Below are positions 11,380-22,329 of a stretch of DNA of 64,000 bases, one piece after another (positions within the stretch are counted from its first letter, which is position 1; each line of letters opens with the position of its first letter). Origin of the DNA: Mesocentrotus franciscanus (taxonomy: Eukaryota; Echinodermata; Echinoidea; Camarodonta; Strongylocentrotidae); contig CP137675.1 of the NCBI GenBank assembly GCA_037976565.1, positions 29,711,820 through 29,775,819 of the forward strand, given 5' to 3'. The position numbers and the translations under genes were made by a program. The notes beneath the pieces were generated by a model that worked only from the letters and a program-made list of their open reading frames with translations, had not been told where the DNA came from and searched no databases.

Positions 11380-11984
11380 GCAAGGATAAGGCACTTTAGT
11401 TCCACGATTGCCGTTTTCTTCCGTATTAAAATAAAACGAGATCAAATGTGTCTTTTCAAAGATATGTTTGATGAGTGTGCATATTGAGATTTATTTTTAA
11501 AGCCCATTCCGAGTAAATTACCCTCCGGGTTGATAAAACGAGTGTCTGCATTAGATAGAATTGACCTTTTATAATCGAATGCGGCCATTCTTATACCTAT
11601 TCATGGCAAAAATATATGTCCTTTCTTCAGTTAATATAGGTGTTTGCGGCCAATTTCGCAATTTTTTTATTCAAATTCACACAAAGGTCGCTCGCAGGTG
11701 AATTCGGGCACTCAAATTCAAAATCCGAGCAATCAATTTCATTTATCGGCATATATATGTATACATGTTCTAAATAATTGGAAACATTGATAGAGTTTTG
11801 GAACATAAAACCTAGTGATTTCGAGGTGATGTCTGCTATAGTACTGCAGAAATGCATTTTTACCTTAATTTAAAAAAAAAATGATTACTTTGAAATACAT
11901 TTCAACAAACTTGAATGAAAAGACTTTTTCAATGAAATTGTTCTTTTGTATGATGTATATATACCAGTTATGTGTTTGTGTTCA

Positions 11985-12152
11985 TCTCTCTCTCTCTCTC
12001 CCTCCCTATCACGCCCTTTCTCTCTCTCTTTCTCGTTCTCTATCTCTCTCTCTCCAATGTCACCCTCTCCCCATTCTCTCTCTCGCGCCCTCACCTCTCT
12101 GTCTCTCCCTCTCCCACCCTTTCTCAATTCACTACCAGTTATGTGTTTGTGT

Positions 12153-12216
<64 letters not shown>

Positions 12217-12235
12217 CTCTCTCTGACTCTCTCCA
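11985..12235. repeat. (CT)n microsatellite
   Basis: Two runs of (CT)n with interruptions. The 31-bp sequence ending tgtgtttgtgttcat precedes both runs (about 11965 and 12135), so the locus itself has been duplicated. Long open frames here are repeat artefacts. Confidence 0.9.
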
Positions 12236-12699
12236 ATAAAGGTTGGCAGGTGGGGTTCTAATATGTTTGGGTGCTTTCAGCTTTAGAGGCGCTTCGGGGC
12301 TCAAGTTTCCCCACCCCCTAAAAAATCAATATAAATATATATTGATTAGGAAAAAGTGTAAGTCTGACACATCTAACATGATCGAAAAATCAACCTAAGG
12401 CAATTTTAATAGTCTTGTGTGTCCTCTATTGAAATGTGATGACAATGACGTATCACGCAATATGAACACAATTTCTTTGGTACATTCAATATCGTATTGA
12501 AATCGACCTGGAGATGATTTTTAGATAAATATATTTACGATCGTGTTGTCTACCAAATGAATGCAAGAAGCCCTCAAGACCCAAAGACAACCCCAAACAA
12601 AAAAACACAAACACAAAAAAATAAATCTACAGCCGCGCGCCTGGCTATCTTCTTACTCTAAAATATTTGTCTAATTACACTGGAATAGAAAAGCTCACT

Positions 12700-12957
12700 A
12701 TTCATTGCAAATCCCTTAAGAAATAAAGAGATTTCTAGCTGAGCTGGGTGACTCTCCAAAGGAATATGGGTATATCGCAACAACGGAAGTGGGGCACGCT
12801 AGGAAAAAGTATAGATCTTCTATTAACACATGGCAAAATACGGCAAAATTTGTATCATCACGTATTAGTCAAAACATATACTTTTACATGATTAGTAATA
12901 AGAGCTTTCATTTCATTTTTTGAGAGGGGAGCGTTTCCAAAACTGGTCTATTCCTTT
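12700..12957. mobile_element. Partial Kolobok-like MITE (same family as 24265-24632)
   Basis: Shares tttgtatcatcacgtattag and the right end ccaaaactggtct...cctttaa with the complete element at 24265-24632. The left end is not recognisable. Confidence 0.6.
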
Positions 12958-15475
12958 AAACCAATGCAAGGGCAATCTCATTACCCTATTGTATATCACA
13001 TAGAAGTCATGTTCGGATTACGTAATACCGTCATTAAAAGGTTGACATGTTCCAAAAGGTTGTTTTCTTAGGAAATCTTTCTTAATCGTGTGCAGGAAAA
13101 TCATGGCCGTGTCACGAAGTCGATCTGCACTCATTCCCTCGGCGGCCGGTGGCTACTTAAATCTTTCAAATTGTGATACCTTGATCACGGGGACTGTGGA
13201 TGCTTGTTTTTCTAGATTCTCTTTTGTGGTCGGAATATAATATGTTTCAGAGGAGGGATATAACAGAAATCCAAACATGTCCTTTGCAAGCCGATGTCCT
13301 GGGATGTCGAGACGTACAGACACCTCATTTCCACCACACCGAATCTTCGTCGGCTACCACCGGGTGGGAAGATGCTTACACAGTGCCACTGAGCTTCATT
13401 TTCATGCACATACTGCTCTGCTAATAATCCATCGGCATTATACCTAAATCGTAGGTTCTGGAGTATGGAGTATCCTCTTAGAGGTACGGCCATTCGCATT
13501 TTTTATTTAGTTTAGATAAATGCATCTTGTCTATCCGATGAGTTGTATCAGTTTCAAAAAGGTCATCACCACCGCGATCTCCCTAACTTGCATCTAGCCG
13601 AAGATGACGTGATCCCCGAATTTCTACGCCCGGATTCTACTACTGATTCTTGGCTCAAGCCATCTTCGGCTTGGAGCAGGTACGGGATTGGAGAGATCTC
13701 GAAAGCGAAATAAATTAACACCGTCCAGATTCTGGACTATCTTGAGTTACGAAAAACGCAGAAACGTCAAATTTTCCAGGATTATGAATAATTCCGTTGT
13801 TAACTGTATATAATCTGTTAGGATGCCATCATTACATCAAACCTTACTTATCCACATGCTCTACACCGTTTTAGATCGTTTAGGGTGATACTCTTTCTGC
13901 GCCTTTCGAGTAATGATGAAGTATATTTAGCGTAAGAATGGCCTTTCCTAGAACCCATAATAAGACATGGGTATCATGCCATTCTTTACATCATTTTTGA
14001 TTTTTTTTTTTTTTTTACTGCACTCCCAAATCATGTCACTCTAAATGGATTTCATTTATCTCAAGTTTAATACAGCTTGTAAAATATCACCATATTCTAT
14101 AAGATATTAAAACAGGATATAAAATTTCAATATTATTGCAAGTAACATGAACTAGATGAAGAAGAGTATAGTCAATTATTGTACATACTATATCTGCTGT
14201 ACCAAGATTAAGCAGTTCTTGTAAACAAAATTAAATCACTGAAAACACTTATGACCAACAATAATTGTGATCCTATTTTATATTAGTAATTCTGATCATA
14301 CGACCTACTCTAGCTCCTTAGAACTTATATGAATGATGCCCAATTGGGACTTTGAATTAGAAACAGTACCTTTTTAGAATATTATTTTTCAAAGTATTGA
14401 CTTCGCAAAACGTTCATGGAATCTAAAACACACCAGAAAGGAATTAAAATACATCTTAATTACATCTTTATCACAATCCAATACTAAATCCCCATCGTAT
14501 TGTATATGCAACCATTCATATATATGAATAAAAAACTTTGATACACAAAAATATACTCGACATATAAACATAATAAGTCAATTATTTAGAGTAGAAGTTC
14601 TAAATTAAGGTTCATTTACTTTTCACGTCATCAAATATACGATGCATCGGTGAGGGTTTGATTTACATATAGTTAAAACAAAAATTATATATTTGTTTAA
14701 ATAAATGCCCTTGTACGAATAATACAGTGAATGCCATTCAAAGATTTTGCATATTTAACATTTAACATTGCAAACATTAGGAATAACAGAAATATGTCAG
14801 TATTTTGTTTTCTTCATAGCGCTAGCTATATCAGATTCAAAGCTGATCAAAGCGCTTTACAGAGCAGATTAATAACAGCATCAAAACCTCCAAAATATTC
14901 AACAAAAATAACACAGCTTACTACAATGCAGATATCAACATATATATAAAAACGTTTTAAGATATTTCTTGAATGATTTAATAAAGGTTACCGTAGTAGA
15001 AAGCAACTTACGTGTTAACATATTTTATATTACCGGGTGAATGTTTTGAAAACTTCGCTCTCCTATCTATGAATTTATTCCAGGCCCTTGATTTGATTTC
15101 ATTGATAGTAGGATAGTCCAAACTTCTTGTCCCATACGTTACCTACCACATCTAAGATTTTGGGATGACTGATCATTGATTGCTAAATATATTACTCACT
15201 GCGGATGTAGTATCGAAAATAATATCGCTAGTGATATTCGTTTGTCTCGCAATGTGGTCAATAAGGAATCATTGATCATTGATTGTTTAGAAAAGATTAA
15301 ATACGAAGTGAAATTATACATTTCATATCGATTTATCGGCAGAACAACACAATACTCGTATGGGACACGAAATGGCCAAATACCTTAGTTTTAAGGCATT
15401 ATATACATTACTTGTAGCGTTAACACATTGTAGTTTTCAGTAGAACTTTGAACAGTAGACCTAACAGTTCCCTGT
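12958..15475. other. Intergenic DNA between the two host genes
   Basis: It contains an ORF on each strand at 13200-13499, of unknown nature, and a short LINE/SINE-tail-like motif (cttcatagcgctagc...aaagcgctttacag) at about 14812-14870. Otherwise AT-rich sequence with no recognised feature. Polyadenylation of the mosaic gene must lie in the right part; an exact signal could not be assigned. Confidence 0.45.
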
Positions 15476-15715
15476 TCATTCATGGATCGTGAGACCGCTG
15501 TTGTAGAAGGCACTCGGGACTGAGCGTCTGCTACTCGACACTCGATCTCCACTTCGCTGACCGTTCCCCTTGGTAGAATGTTTGATGTCTGAACGTCTGC
15601 TACTCGACACTCGATCTCCACTTCGCTGACCGTTTCCCTTGGTAGAAAGTTTGATGTCAGAGCCTGGGTACTCGTAGTAGTGATTGGATTTCGAGCTTCC
15701 CATGCGTGGAGACAA
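15476..15715 (-). CDS. Mosaic membrane protein, distal terminal exon (cytoplasmic tail)
   Basis: After an acceptor (ttTAAAG at 15717-15716) the exon begins LSPRMGSSKSNHYYEYPGSD, runs 79 codons rich in Ser, Arg, Lys and Gly, and ends GLTIHE-TGA at 15476. It starts in phase 0, matching the transmembrane exon end. An internal 69-bp direct duplication (15522-15590 and 15591-15659) doubles a 23-residue block containing STKGNGQRSGDRVSSS. It is homologous to the exon at 16247-16429. Ser/Thr clusters and a YYEY motif are candidate phosphorylation sites; that is inference. Confidence 0.8.
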   Translation of the reverse strand: MSPRMGSSKSNHYYEYPGSDIKLSTKGNGQRSGDRVSSSRRSDIKHSTKGNGQRSGDRVSSSRRSVPSAFYNSGLTIHE

Positions 15716-16246
15716 CTTTAAATCAAAATAATAAAGAAGTGTGTTCTATTTTCAATTGAATGATTGTTGTGTTTACATTTGAATGTTAGAATGTGAGGAA
15801 GGTATTGAAGTATGCTGTGGTAAACGATAATGCCGTCTAATCAAAGTCTTGTACAATCATCTGGCATTAGATGATTTAATTTGTTTTAAATTACTTTAAA
15901 AATTGCATGATCAATTGCTTTTACGTATTACAGTTTTGATATAACTTCGTTGAAAATTATGCTGAAAGACTACTAACCTAAATGTTATTGGTAAAAAAAA
16001 ATCAGTGTTGATGTCCTGTGGCTTACCATAGCAAAGAGTTTATAAAAAATATATATATATTAAAAAAGAATTTATGGTCTAAAAGAACAAAATTATCAAA
16101 AAGTATATGAGTGCCCCATTGCCCTAATTATTTAGGTGTATGACCTATACGTGGACAATACTTGACATTGACGTAGTCTTTAAAGATCTATTTCAGCATA
16201 GCGTAACTAGAACTGAAATTGTTCATTACGACTGAAGATTCAAAAT

Positions 16247-16429
16247 TCAAGTTATAGATTCATGGGTGCTAACCCCTGTGTTGTATCGGGCACTGGAGAC
16301 TGAACGTTTGCTACTCGACACTCCGCGATCTCCACTTCGTTGACTTGTCCCAAGGATAGAACGTCTGTTGTCAGAGCCAGTGATGTGGAAGTACACATCA
16401 GATTGCGAGCTCTCAATGCGGTACGACAG
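16247..16429 (-). CDS. Mosaic membrane protein, proximal alternative/terminal tail exon
   Basis: Acceptor at 16431-16430 (atttaaAG). The exon reads LSYRIESSQSDVYFHITGSD, then QRSGDRGVSSSKRSVSSARY, and stops at TGA 16247-16249 after GVSTHESIT. Beginning, middle and end align with the exon at 15476-15715 (LSxR start, QRSGDR core, G-T/I-HE end), so it is a tandem duplicate. It starts in phase 0 and can follow the transmembrane exon directly as an alternative last exon. A GG|GTTAGC donor at 16274 would also allow in-frame joining to the distal exon (52 codons then tail 2). Sequence alone does not decide which is used. Confidence 0.75.
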   Translation of the reverse strand: MSYRIESSQSDVYFHITGSDNRRSILGTSQRSGDRGVSSSKRSVSSARYNTGVSTHESIT

Positions 16430-16744
16430 CTTTAAATCAACGAGAAAATACGATTTTATTTTTCAATTAGACAATGCCAGTTGATTTCATTAAAGACCCT
16501 ATCCGATGAAAATACAACTTTTTATCAATGGAAAGCTGAATGAACATAAAATACAAATATAAAGGAATTCAAAATATTTTCCCTTTCAGTATTCCGCTCC
16601 TCTCCAAATTACAGGTCAACAGGGGTAAAATTTGCCGCAGTTACAGTGACCACACTATATGTCCTATATAGCTGAGGCGATGAGCCGTGCTTAATTAATG
16701 CAAAGTCATTGTGAATGAAGTAGAAGTACTCAGTATAGTGTATT

Positions 16745-18840
16745 TTTTGAAGATTGGAAAAAGCCCAGGTTGTGATAATATCTCCAACAGTCTAGTTAAA
16801 AACGTAGCTGCAGAAATCTGTCAATATCAAATGGCATTGTACCCAGGAACATGAAAGTTGCAAAGGTTGTCCCAATTTTTAAGAAGGGTGACCCAAAACT
16901 ATTGACGAACTATCGACCCATTTCCTTATTAACATCCTTCTCTAAAATTCTTGAAAAACTTATCTACGTGAGAACTGTAAAGTTTCTCAATGCAAGTATA
17001 ACAATTTCCAACTTTCAATTTGGCTTCCGTGAGAAACATACCACCACCCATGCTATACTGCACTTTATCAATAAAGTTTCAAATGCTATGGACAACCACA
17101 TGCACACACTTGGAATATTCCTGGATTACTCTAAGGCATTTGATACAGTAGATCATAAAATTTTGTTATGTAAATTATCCCACTACGGGGTCAGGGGTGC
17201 TGCCCTGGATTGGTTCAGGAGCTATTTAGCTGACAGACAGCAATTCGTATCCATTGATGGTTTTGATTCAGAGTTACAAAATGTCAGCTGTGGAGTCCCA
17301 CAGGGATCCCTTCTTGGTCCTCTTTTATTTATCCTTTATATAAATGATTTTCAATATTCTTCTGATGCATTATCCTTTATTTTGTTTGCAGATGATTCAA
17401 GCACATTTTTTTCACACAAAGATGCACAAGTCCTTTTGCAAACAGTTAACTCAGAGTTGCGCAATATTACTGCATGGATTTATGCTAATAAACTGTCTCT
17501 TAATCTTACAAAAACCAACTATATGATATATAGCAATTCGCTCAAGATGTTGCCCGGTGACATTATTTTCAACGGTGTTCTGATAGACAGGGTAACATCA
17601 TCTAAATTCCTAGGTCTTTATATCGATGAACAATTGAAGTGGAAAACTCATGTAAATAATCTATGCAAAATATTGTCAAGGAATACTGGTGTAATTCGTA
17701 GGTTGCAGTCTACTCTTCCTCAAAGCATATTACTTATCTTGCATTCAACTTTAATTATACCTTATATTAATTATGGTGTGCTTGCTTGGGGCAAATCTCT
17801 AATAACACAATTAGATAAACTATTCTTGGCTCAAAAGAGGGTAATAAGAACAATCTGTAATGCTGACTTTCGTGCTCATACAAATCCTCTTTTTTATCAT
17901 CATAGGATTTTAAAGGTAGAAGATATTTATTACATGCAATTGGGTTCCTTAATGTATGATCTCAACTCAGGTTTACTGCCACTGGCATTAGCCAAGATCT
18001 TCAAGAAAAACAATCAAATTCACAATTATGCCACAAGAGGTGCTTCTGTATTCCACTTACCCCATGCAAGGACAAAGTTTACTCTTAACACTTTAGTTTG
18101 CACTGGACCAAGGTTTTGGAACACGCTTGATTCAAGCATTAGCCATTCTGTCAGTATATCTGTCTTCAAACGTAAACTGAAGTTGTACTTATTGAATAAT
18201 TACTTAGTTGATTCTTGATCTATGCTGTCGTGATTTACATGTATATTTGAACTTAATCCATTCCTTAATTTACTACTGTATAGCAACTGCCGACTTACCT
18301 TTTCCTTTTTCTTTCCTTTTCTCGCCTGTAGCTAGCTTTCAGCTTACAGTGAAAGCATGTCAATTTTTCTTTCCCCCCCCCCATCTCGATTTCTCTCTCT
18401 CTCTCCCGCCCCCTCTCTCCATTTCTATATCCCACGTTATTATCACTCTTATCGCCTCCTTTTGTACATAGTCTCTTCTCCCCACCCTTTTTTATTACTC
18501 CGTTAAACCATGTTTATAATCATATGGCTATAGTTTATAGTTATTTGTTTTTAGTACTTTAGCGCCTTTGACGAACATTTTTTGTATTAATCTATTATAA
18601 AACAGGCTGTTTTTTGTTGTTGGTGGTGTCTAATGTTGTTTTGAGGGACTTGACCTCTACAAGCTTAGCTTTAATTAGGTCTCCTCGTCTTTTCTTCCTT
18701 TTTTTTTTACTCACTTAAATGCATTACATGAACTTGATCCTTATAAGTGTTCCTTTTATATACTCTACATGTTATAAATCTGTTAAATTGTATTGCATTC
18801 ATGTTGGAAGAAAGACAAATAAACTCGAACTTGAACTTGA
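16745..18840 (+). mobile_element. 5'-truncated LINE (Jockey/CR1-group), antisense to the host gene
   Basis: RT-related coding begins at about 16757 (KSPGCDNISNSLVKN), shifts frame near 16820-16850, and continues as the long ORF described next. A pyrimidine-rich 3' UTR (18219-18810) ends in a short GAACTTGAACTTGAA tail at 18822-18840. Only the second ORF's 3' half is present; no endonuclease domain is seen. It lies inside the TTAA-flanked MITE 16494-19060. Confidence 0.85.
16851..18218 (+). CDS. Reverse transcriptase, C-terminal two thirds of LINE ORF2
   Basis: The 455-residue open frame has RT motifs in order: PIFKKGD...NYRPISLL (residues 9-27), FGFREKHTTTHA (about 58-69), FLDYSKAFDTVDH (about 90-102), GVPQGSLLGPLLF (about 147-159) and FADD (about 178-181, the catalytic YADD equivalent). 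The thumb and C-terminal region follow to RFWNTLD and the final stop at 18218. The catalytic aspartates are intact, but the protein lacks the endonuclease and the first RT block is frameshifted, so it cannot mobilise itself. The Met at 16851 is just the first ATG after the frameshift, not a genuine start. Confidence 0.9.
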   Translation: MKVAKVVPIFKKGDPKLLTNYRPISLLTSFSKILEKLIYVRTVKFLNASITISNFQFGFREKHTTTHAILHFINKVSNAMDNHMHTLGIFLDYSKAFDTVDHKILLCKLSHYGVRGAALDWFRSYLADRQQFVSIDGFDSELQNVSCGVPQGSLLGPLLFILYINDFQYSSDALSFILFADDSSTFFSHKDAQVLLQTVNSELRNITAWIYANKLSLNLTKTNYMIYSNSLKMLPGDIIFNGVLIDRVTSSKFLGLYIDEQLKWKTHVNNLCKILSRNTGVIRRLQSTLPQSILLILHSTLIIPYINYGVLAWGKSLITQLDKLFLAQKRVIRTICNADFRAHTNPLFYHHRILKVEDIYYMQLGSLMYDLNSGLLPLALAKIFKKNNQIHNYATRGASVFHLPHARTKFTLNTLVCTGPRFWNTLDSSISHSVSISVFKRKLKLYLLNNYLVDS

Positions 18841-19813
18841 ATATGCGTACTCCACATACGGTGATGTCATCAATTCGATAGCTAGTTTTTAGGTCAACAA
18901 CTCCCGATTTTCACAGCTTTAGATTTCGAGTTTTCAGAGAGCTGTTACTCGTCTGACAGGCACGAAAGTAGCATATAATCGGTATTGTTGTAATCTATGG
19001 CTTGTCAGCTTTCATTTGATATATAATTCATCTATTTCATTTTTACTTCGGACAGGGTCTTTAAGGAAATAATCTTATATACTGTGCAATAAGATATTAA
19101 GAGTCCAAGTTCAAGAAAGTCTTGCTGCCTCATGTTTCATTTTGGTATGCTAATGATTACGTCACTATCTAACATTAGGTCGAATAAATCGTTATAGATC
19201 ACTCTCAAATGTGCATGTCATTAATATAAAAGTACTACCATATCGAACGTACTCGTAGTGGCTTGACAGGTTTCTATCCACTTACTTCTATTTTCCATAA
19301 AGTTATAAACAAGAAAAGCACATTATTTAGAAGAAAGTAAATATTGAATATCGTTCAGGTAAACTATGTAACGGTAATAGCACAAGCAAGTTTAACACAT
19401 CTAAAATGTTACTTCACTAGGCCACGTATTACATATGATGTAAATGGGTGAGAGAACGAAAAATGCTAAAATATGTGGGGAAACTGGGGGACGTATTTTT
19501 CAACAAAATATATAAAGGCCATTTAAGTGAAACCATTCTTATGATTTGAAATTAATTCTGATAAATTTTTTAATATATGAACCAGATAGATAATGCATGG
19601 TTATGAACGAGGTTTACATACAACAACACAACATATAGGCCTACAAACAAAACAAATCAATAACTGTCGATTAAAAGGAAACATGTCCAAAATACATTTA
19701 ATTAAATTATCTGGCAATTCCATATGCCAGGGATTCTTCTAGAACAATAATTTTAAAAAGAGTTAAGCATTGTTACTAATCACACTAATAAGGCCACAAG
19801 GAAGCATTCCTAC

Positions 19814-20001
19814 CTCGCCGTTCGAGTTTCTGCTAGAGTGATGGGAGGAAGAAAGAGGTCGACCTCTCATCACCAATTGAGCCATATTCTTCTCCCGCTG
19901 AATGCGGACATAGTTCACGCATACGCAGGCGATGATGAGGACCAAGGCAAAGCCCAGACCAGGAACAAGGCCAGCAATAAGGCCGACGTTTAAGGAATCA
20001 T
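19814..20001 (-). CDS. Mosaic membrane protein, transmembrane exon
   Basis: Acceptor tcttgcAG at 20003-20002, donor GAG|GTAGGA at 19813-19812. It encodes DDSLN, a hydrophobic helix (about VGLIAGLVPGLGFALVLIIA), then CVCVNYVRIQREKNMAQ, a basic stop-transfer segment, and a Ser/His/Arg-rich juxtamembrane region ending SSRNSNGE. It starts with two bases of a codon (phase 1) and ends in phase 0. The two cysteines just inside the helix are possible palmitoylation sites. This gives the protein a type I topology. Confidence 0.9.
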
Positions 20002-20047
20002 CTGCAAGAATACGATAAGTATTGAAAATTATGAACAAGTCCAAAGT

Positions 20048-20328
20048 AATAATAATAATAATTATAGTCATTTCTATAGCGCCGTCTATCTAGAAATTCT
20101 ATTCCGAGGCGCATTAATTATTACCCCAGCTTTTAATAGCCTAGCTGCCATTACAGCGCTCAAGCATTTCAAGGAATTAATTCCTGCCAGGTACCCATTT
20201 ACCTCACCTGGGTCGAGTGTGGCAAATGAAGATTAATGCCTTGCCAAAGGACATTAGTGCCGTATCGGGGATCTAACCACGATCTTTGAATTTTAAGTCA
20301 AGTGCTTAAACCACTCGACTACGACACT
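20048..20328 (-). mobile_element. tRNA-derived SINE
   Basis: Read on the minus strand from about 20328: a tRNA-like head (GTCGTAGTCGAGTGGTTTAA, with a box B-like GGTTAGATCCCC), a body containing TTTGCCACACTCGACCCAGG and CTTGAGCGCTGTAATGGCAG, and a tail GCGCCTCGGAATAGAATTTC...(ATT)n. It lies just upstream of the transmembrane exon. Related copies or fragments are at 22330-22440 and 41829-42040. The tail matches the LINE tail at 2773-2838. Confidence 0.85.
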
Positions 20329-20461
20329 TCTATTTGGTCATGCACTGTTCCCATAAGTACCAAGTACCGTTGAGTTGTGAACATAAATTGACATCAAATG
20401 TTAGTTCATTTTATATATATCTGTCCTTATTCATATTTTAATGTAAGTGTATGCCTATCGG

Positions 20462-20656
20462 CAGGGGCGGATCCAGCCGGCGGCAAGAGAATTTTTCGCT
20501 CAGTGGGGGTAGTGAGCAAAAAATTTCTCCGGGAAGGGTTATTTTTCCACCGCCACGCCCCTTGGGCGTCAGGGAGGGCCCAACTTCTTTTTTTCAAAAA
20601 AGGGTGTTTTTACCTGTTTTTTCTAGGAGGGGCCCGGGCCCCTGGATCCGCCACTG
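20462..20656. mobile_element. hAT MITE with perfect 8-bp target duplication
   Basis: The 15-bp inverted ends CAGGGGCGGATCCAG and CAGTGGCGGATCCAG (one mismatch) are flanked by identical CCTATCGG (20454-20461 and 20657-20664). CAG-type ends and an 8-bp duplication are diagnostic of the hAT superfamily. 195 bp, non-coding. Confidence 0.9.
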
Positions 20657-20705
20657 CCTATCGGTGCCCTGGATTACGTCGTTTGTCTACCATTATGTGT
20701 ATGGT

Positions 20706-21314
20706 GGTGTGACCAAAGTTCACGCTTGACCAAAGTTCACGCGTGACCAAAGTTCGCTTTCTCAAAAAATCGGTATGATTTCGAAAATCTGATATCACCA
20801 ATGGAAAGAGGATCATAAAATTACCCAGAAACGAAATTTTCTTTGGAATCGGGTGCGAAATTGTGAAAATAATTTTTGGGGTCCGTTCCGAAAAATTATC
20901 AACTTACCGATAAGGGTCTGGAAATCTTCATTTTGAGAGCAGATATCCTCAAAATTGTAAGTAAAAAGTGGTACCAGCTGATTGTATGATATCTTGCCTT
21001 GCAAATTATGATATTACCTTATTTTTTGATAAATCAGCTGTAAACCCCCGCGCGCGAAGTAAGGTCTCGTTGTTTTTATGACCTTTTTTTTTGTTGCAAC
21101 GCGCACGCCGATCCGAAATCGAATTTTTAGATCGCGATATCTCCGGGATCCTTTGACGATAAATTTTCTAGTTGAACCGATTTGTAGTAAAAAATCTTTG
21201 CCGTCCATTTGGTAATAATTAAAATAAATAAATTTGTGTAGAATATGAGAAATCATAGATCGCATATCACATTTTATAATATTGTCAAAATCTCCGCGAA
21301 CTTTGGTCACCCCT
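20706..21314. mobile_element. Terminal-inverted-repeat element, complete copy
   Basis: Left GGTGTGACCAAAGTTC and right GAACTTTGGTCACCCC form inverted ends of about 16 bp; the motif TGACCAAAGTTC is repeated at least three times at the left end. The interior has no convincing ORF. A shorter relative is at 26708-27070 in the next intron of the same gene. Confidence 0.65.
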
Positions 21315-21543
21315 TCATACTACAAATGTTGCATTTTCACTTAAGTTAATGTATTATTATTAACTAATGTATCCATTTTATCTATTCTGATTGTAAAATA
21401 ATCTGCGATTTGGTCTGGCCGTTTTAAATAAATGAATAAAACCAGACATGCTTGTACAAAGGACTAGTAATGTTAAAATTTTCGTTCTTCATTGTGTTTT
21501 GCTATTACCATTTTGGAGTAAAGAACATTCGGTTCAAACTCAC

Positions 21544-21579
21544 CCGCCTCGTCGATTGTATTGTCCACTGTATCAGAGG
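21544..21579 (-). CDS. Mosaic membrane protein, 36-bp linker exon
   Basis: Microexon with acceptor tttcatAG (21581-21580) and donor G|GTGAGT (21543-21542). It encodes SDTVDNTIDEA with a one-base overhang at each side, joining G|CC (Ala) upstream and G|AT (Asp) downstream. It forms an acidic juxtamembrane stalk. Support is the exact frame fit with both neighbours and strong splice signals. Confidence 0.8.
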
Positions 21580-22128
21580 CTATGAAAAGATAAAACTTTT
21601 ATATTAATGGAGAAAAATGAATCATTTTGGTGGAGACCAACATGCATAATTAAGGGTTGGCAGGATGCTTAGAAAAGGAGCAAGAAATGAGAAGAAAGGA
21701 GAACTGAATATGCTCATGACGCTTAAAGAGGCGAATGAGCGACTTGGAATTATGACACACTAGTGCTCTATTCTATACTTTTTACACTGACTTAATGGAT
21801 TTATTTTCAGAAATTTATTATAAAGTTAACACACTGGAGAATAAGGCTGTTCTTGTTGTTCTTGTTGTATAGCATCTTTTATAATAAGTGACTGCTCAAA
21901 GGCTTTTATACTCCGGACAGTGAATCGGATACGATTCTGCGCTTGATTTGCTCATCTTCCATTCCACTCACGAGCATTCCAGTCTGCCGTCACAGGCCCA
22001 CTTCATTTCTCCTAAATCTAGCCACAATGACTCTGTCCCACCGGGGATCCATTCACCACCTGGGTGGAGAGAAGCAATGTACGTAGAATGCCGTGTTTAA
22101 GGGGTTAAATAGATTAATTTGTCCGTAC

Positions 22129-22287
22129 CGAGCATACAGTAGCGCCCAGGAAGTGTGACTGGGTAGAGGTCATCGTAGCCCTCATTACAGAGGCACTCAA
22201 AGCCTAGTCCAGGATCGGTATTGATACACAGAGCATTATCTGCACAGTCATGAGATCCATCAGCACATTCATCCACAGCGGTGATTT
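22129..22287 (-). CDS. Mosaic membrane protein, calcium-binding-type EGF exon
   Basis: Acceptor ctcgtttcAG (22289-22288), donor CTCG|GTACGG. The module starts ITAVDECADGSHDC, with the D-E-C opening of calcium-binding EGF domains, and has six cysteines (DEC, HDC, ALC, FEC, LC, RYC). It is phase 1-1 and 53 codons long. It lies between the SEA domain and the membrane linker, where EGF domains often flank SEA modules. Confidence 0.92.
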
Positions 22288-22329
22288 CTGAAACGAGAAA
22301 ACGAGAAATTGATATATCTGCCATATCAG

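Larger units (their letters stand above)
16494..19060. mobile_element. Kolobok-like MITE split by a LINE insertion
   Basis: Left end AGACCCTATCCGATGAAAAT (16494) and inverted right end AGACCCTGTCCGAAGTAAAA (19060) are each flanked by TTAA (16490-16493 and 19061-19064). The middle, about 16745-18840, is a plus-strand LINE, so the original MITE was only about 470 bp. It lies in the intron between the transmembrane exon and the tail exons. Confidence 0.75.

Noticed and set aside
11881..12261. Long Ser/Leu ORFs on the plus strand and Glu/Arg ORF on the minus strand
   Set aside because: Translations of the (CT)n microsatellite; the same applies to ORFs at 42788-44611 and 57035-57276.
20281..20330. 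Possible tRNA gene
   Set aside because: A and B box-like sequences are present, but they belong to the head of a SINE with a LINE-like tail; no complete cloverleaf is expected.
20398..20729. ORFs of 92-104 codons near 20.4-20.7 kb
   Set aside because: They run through the hAT MITE 20462-20656 and have no independent support.
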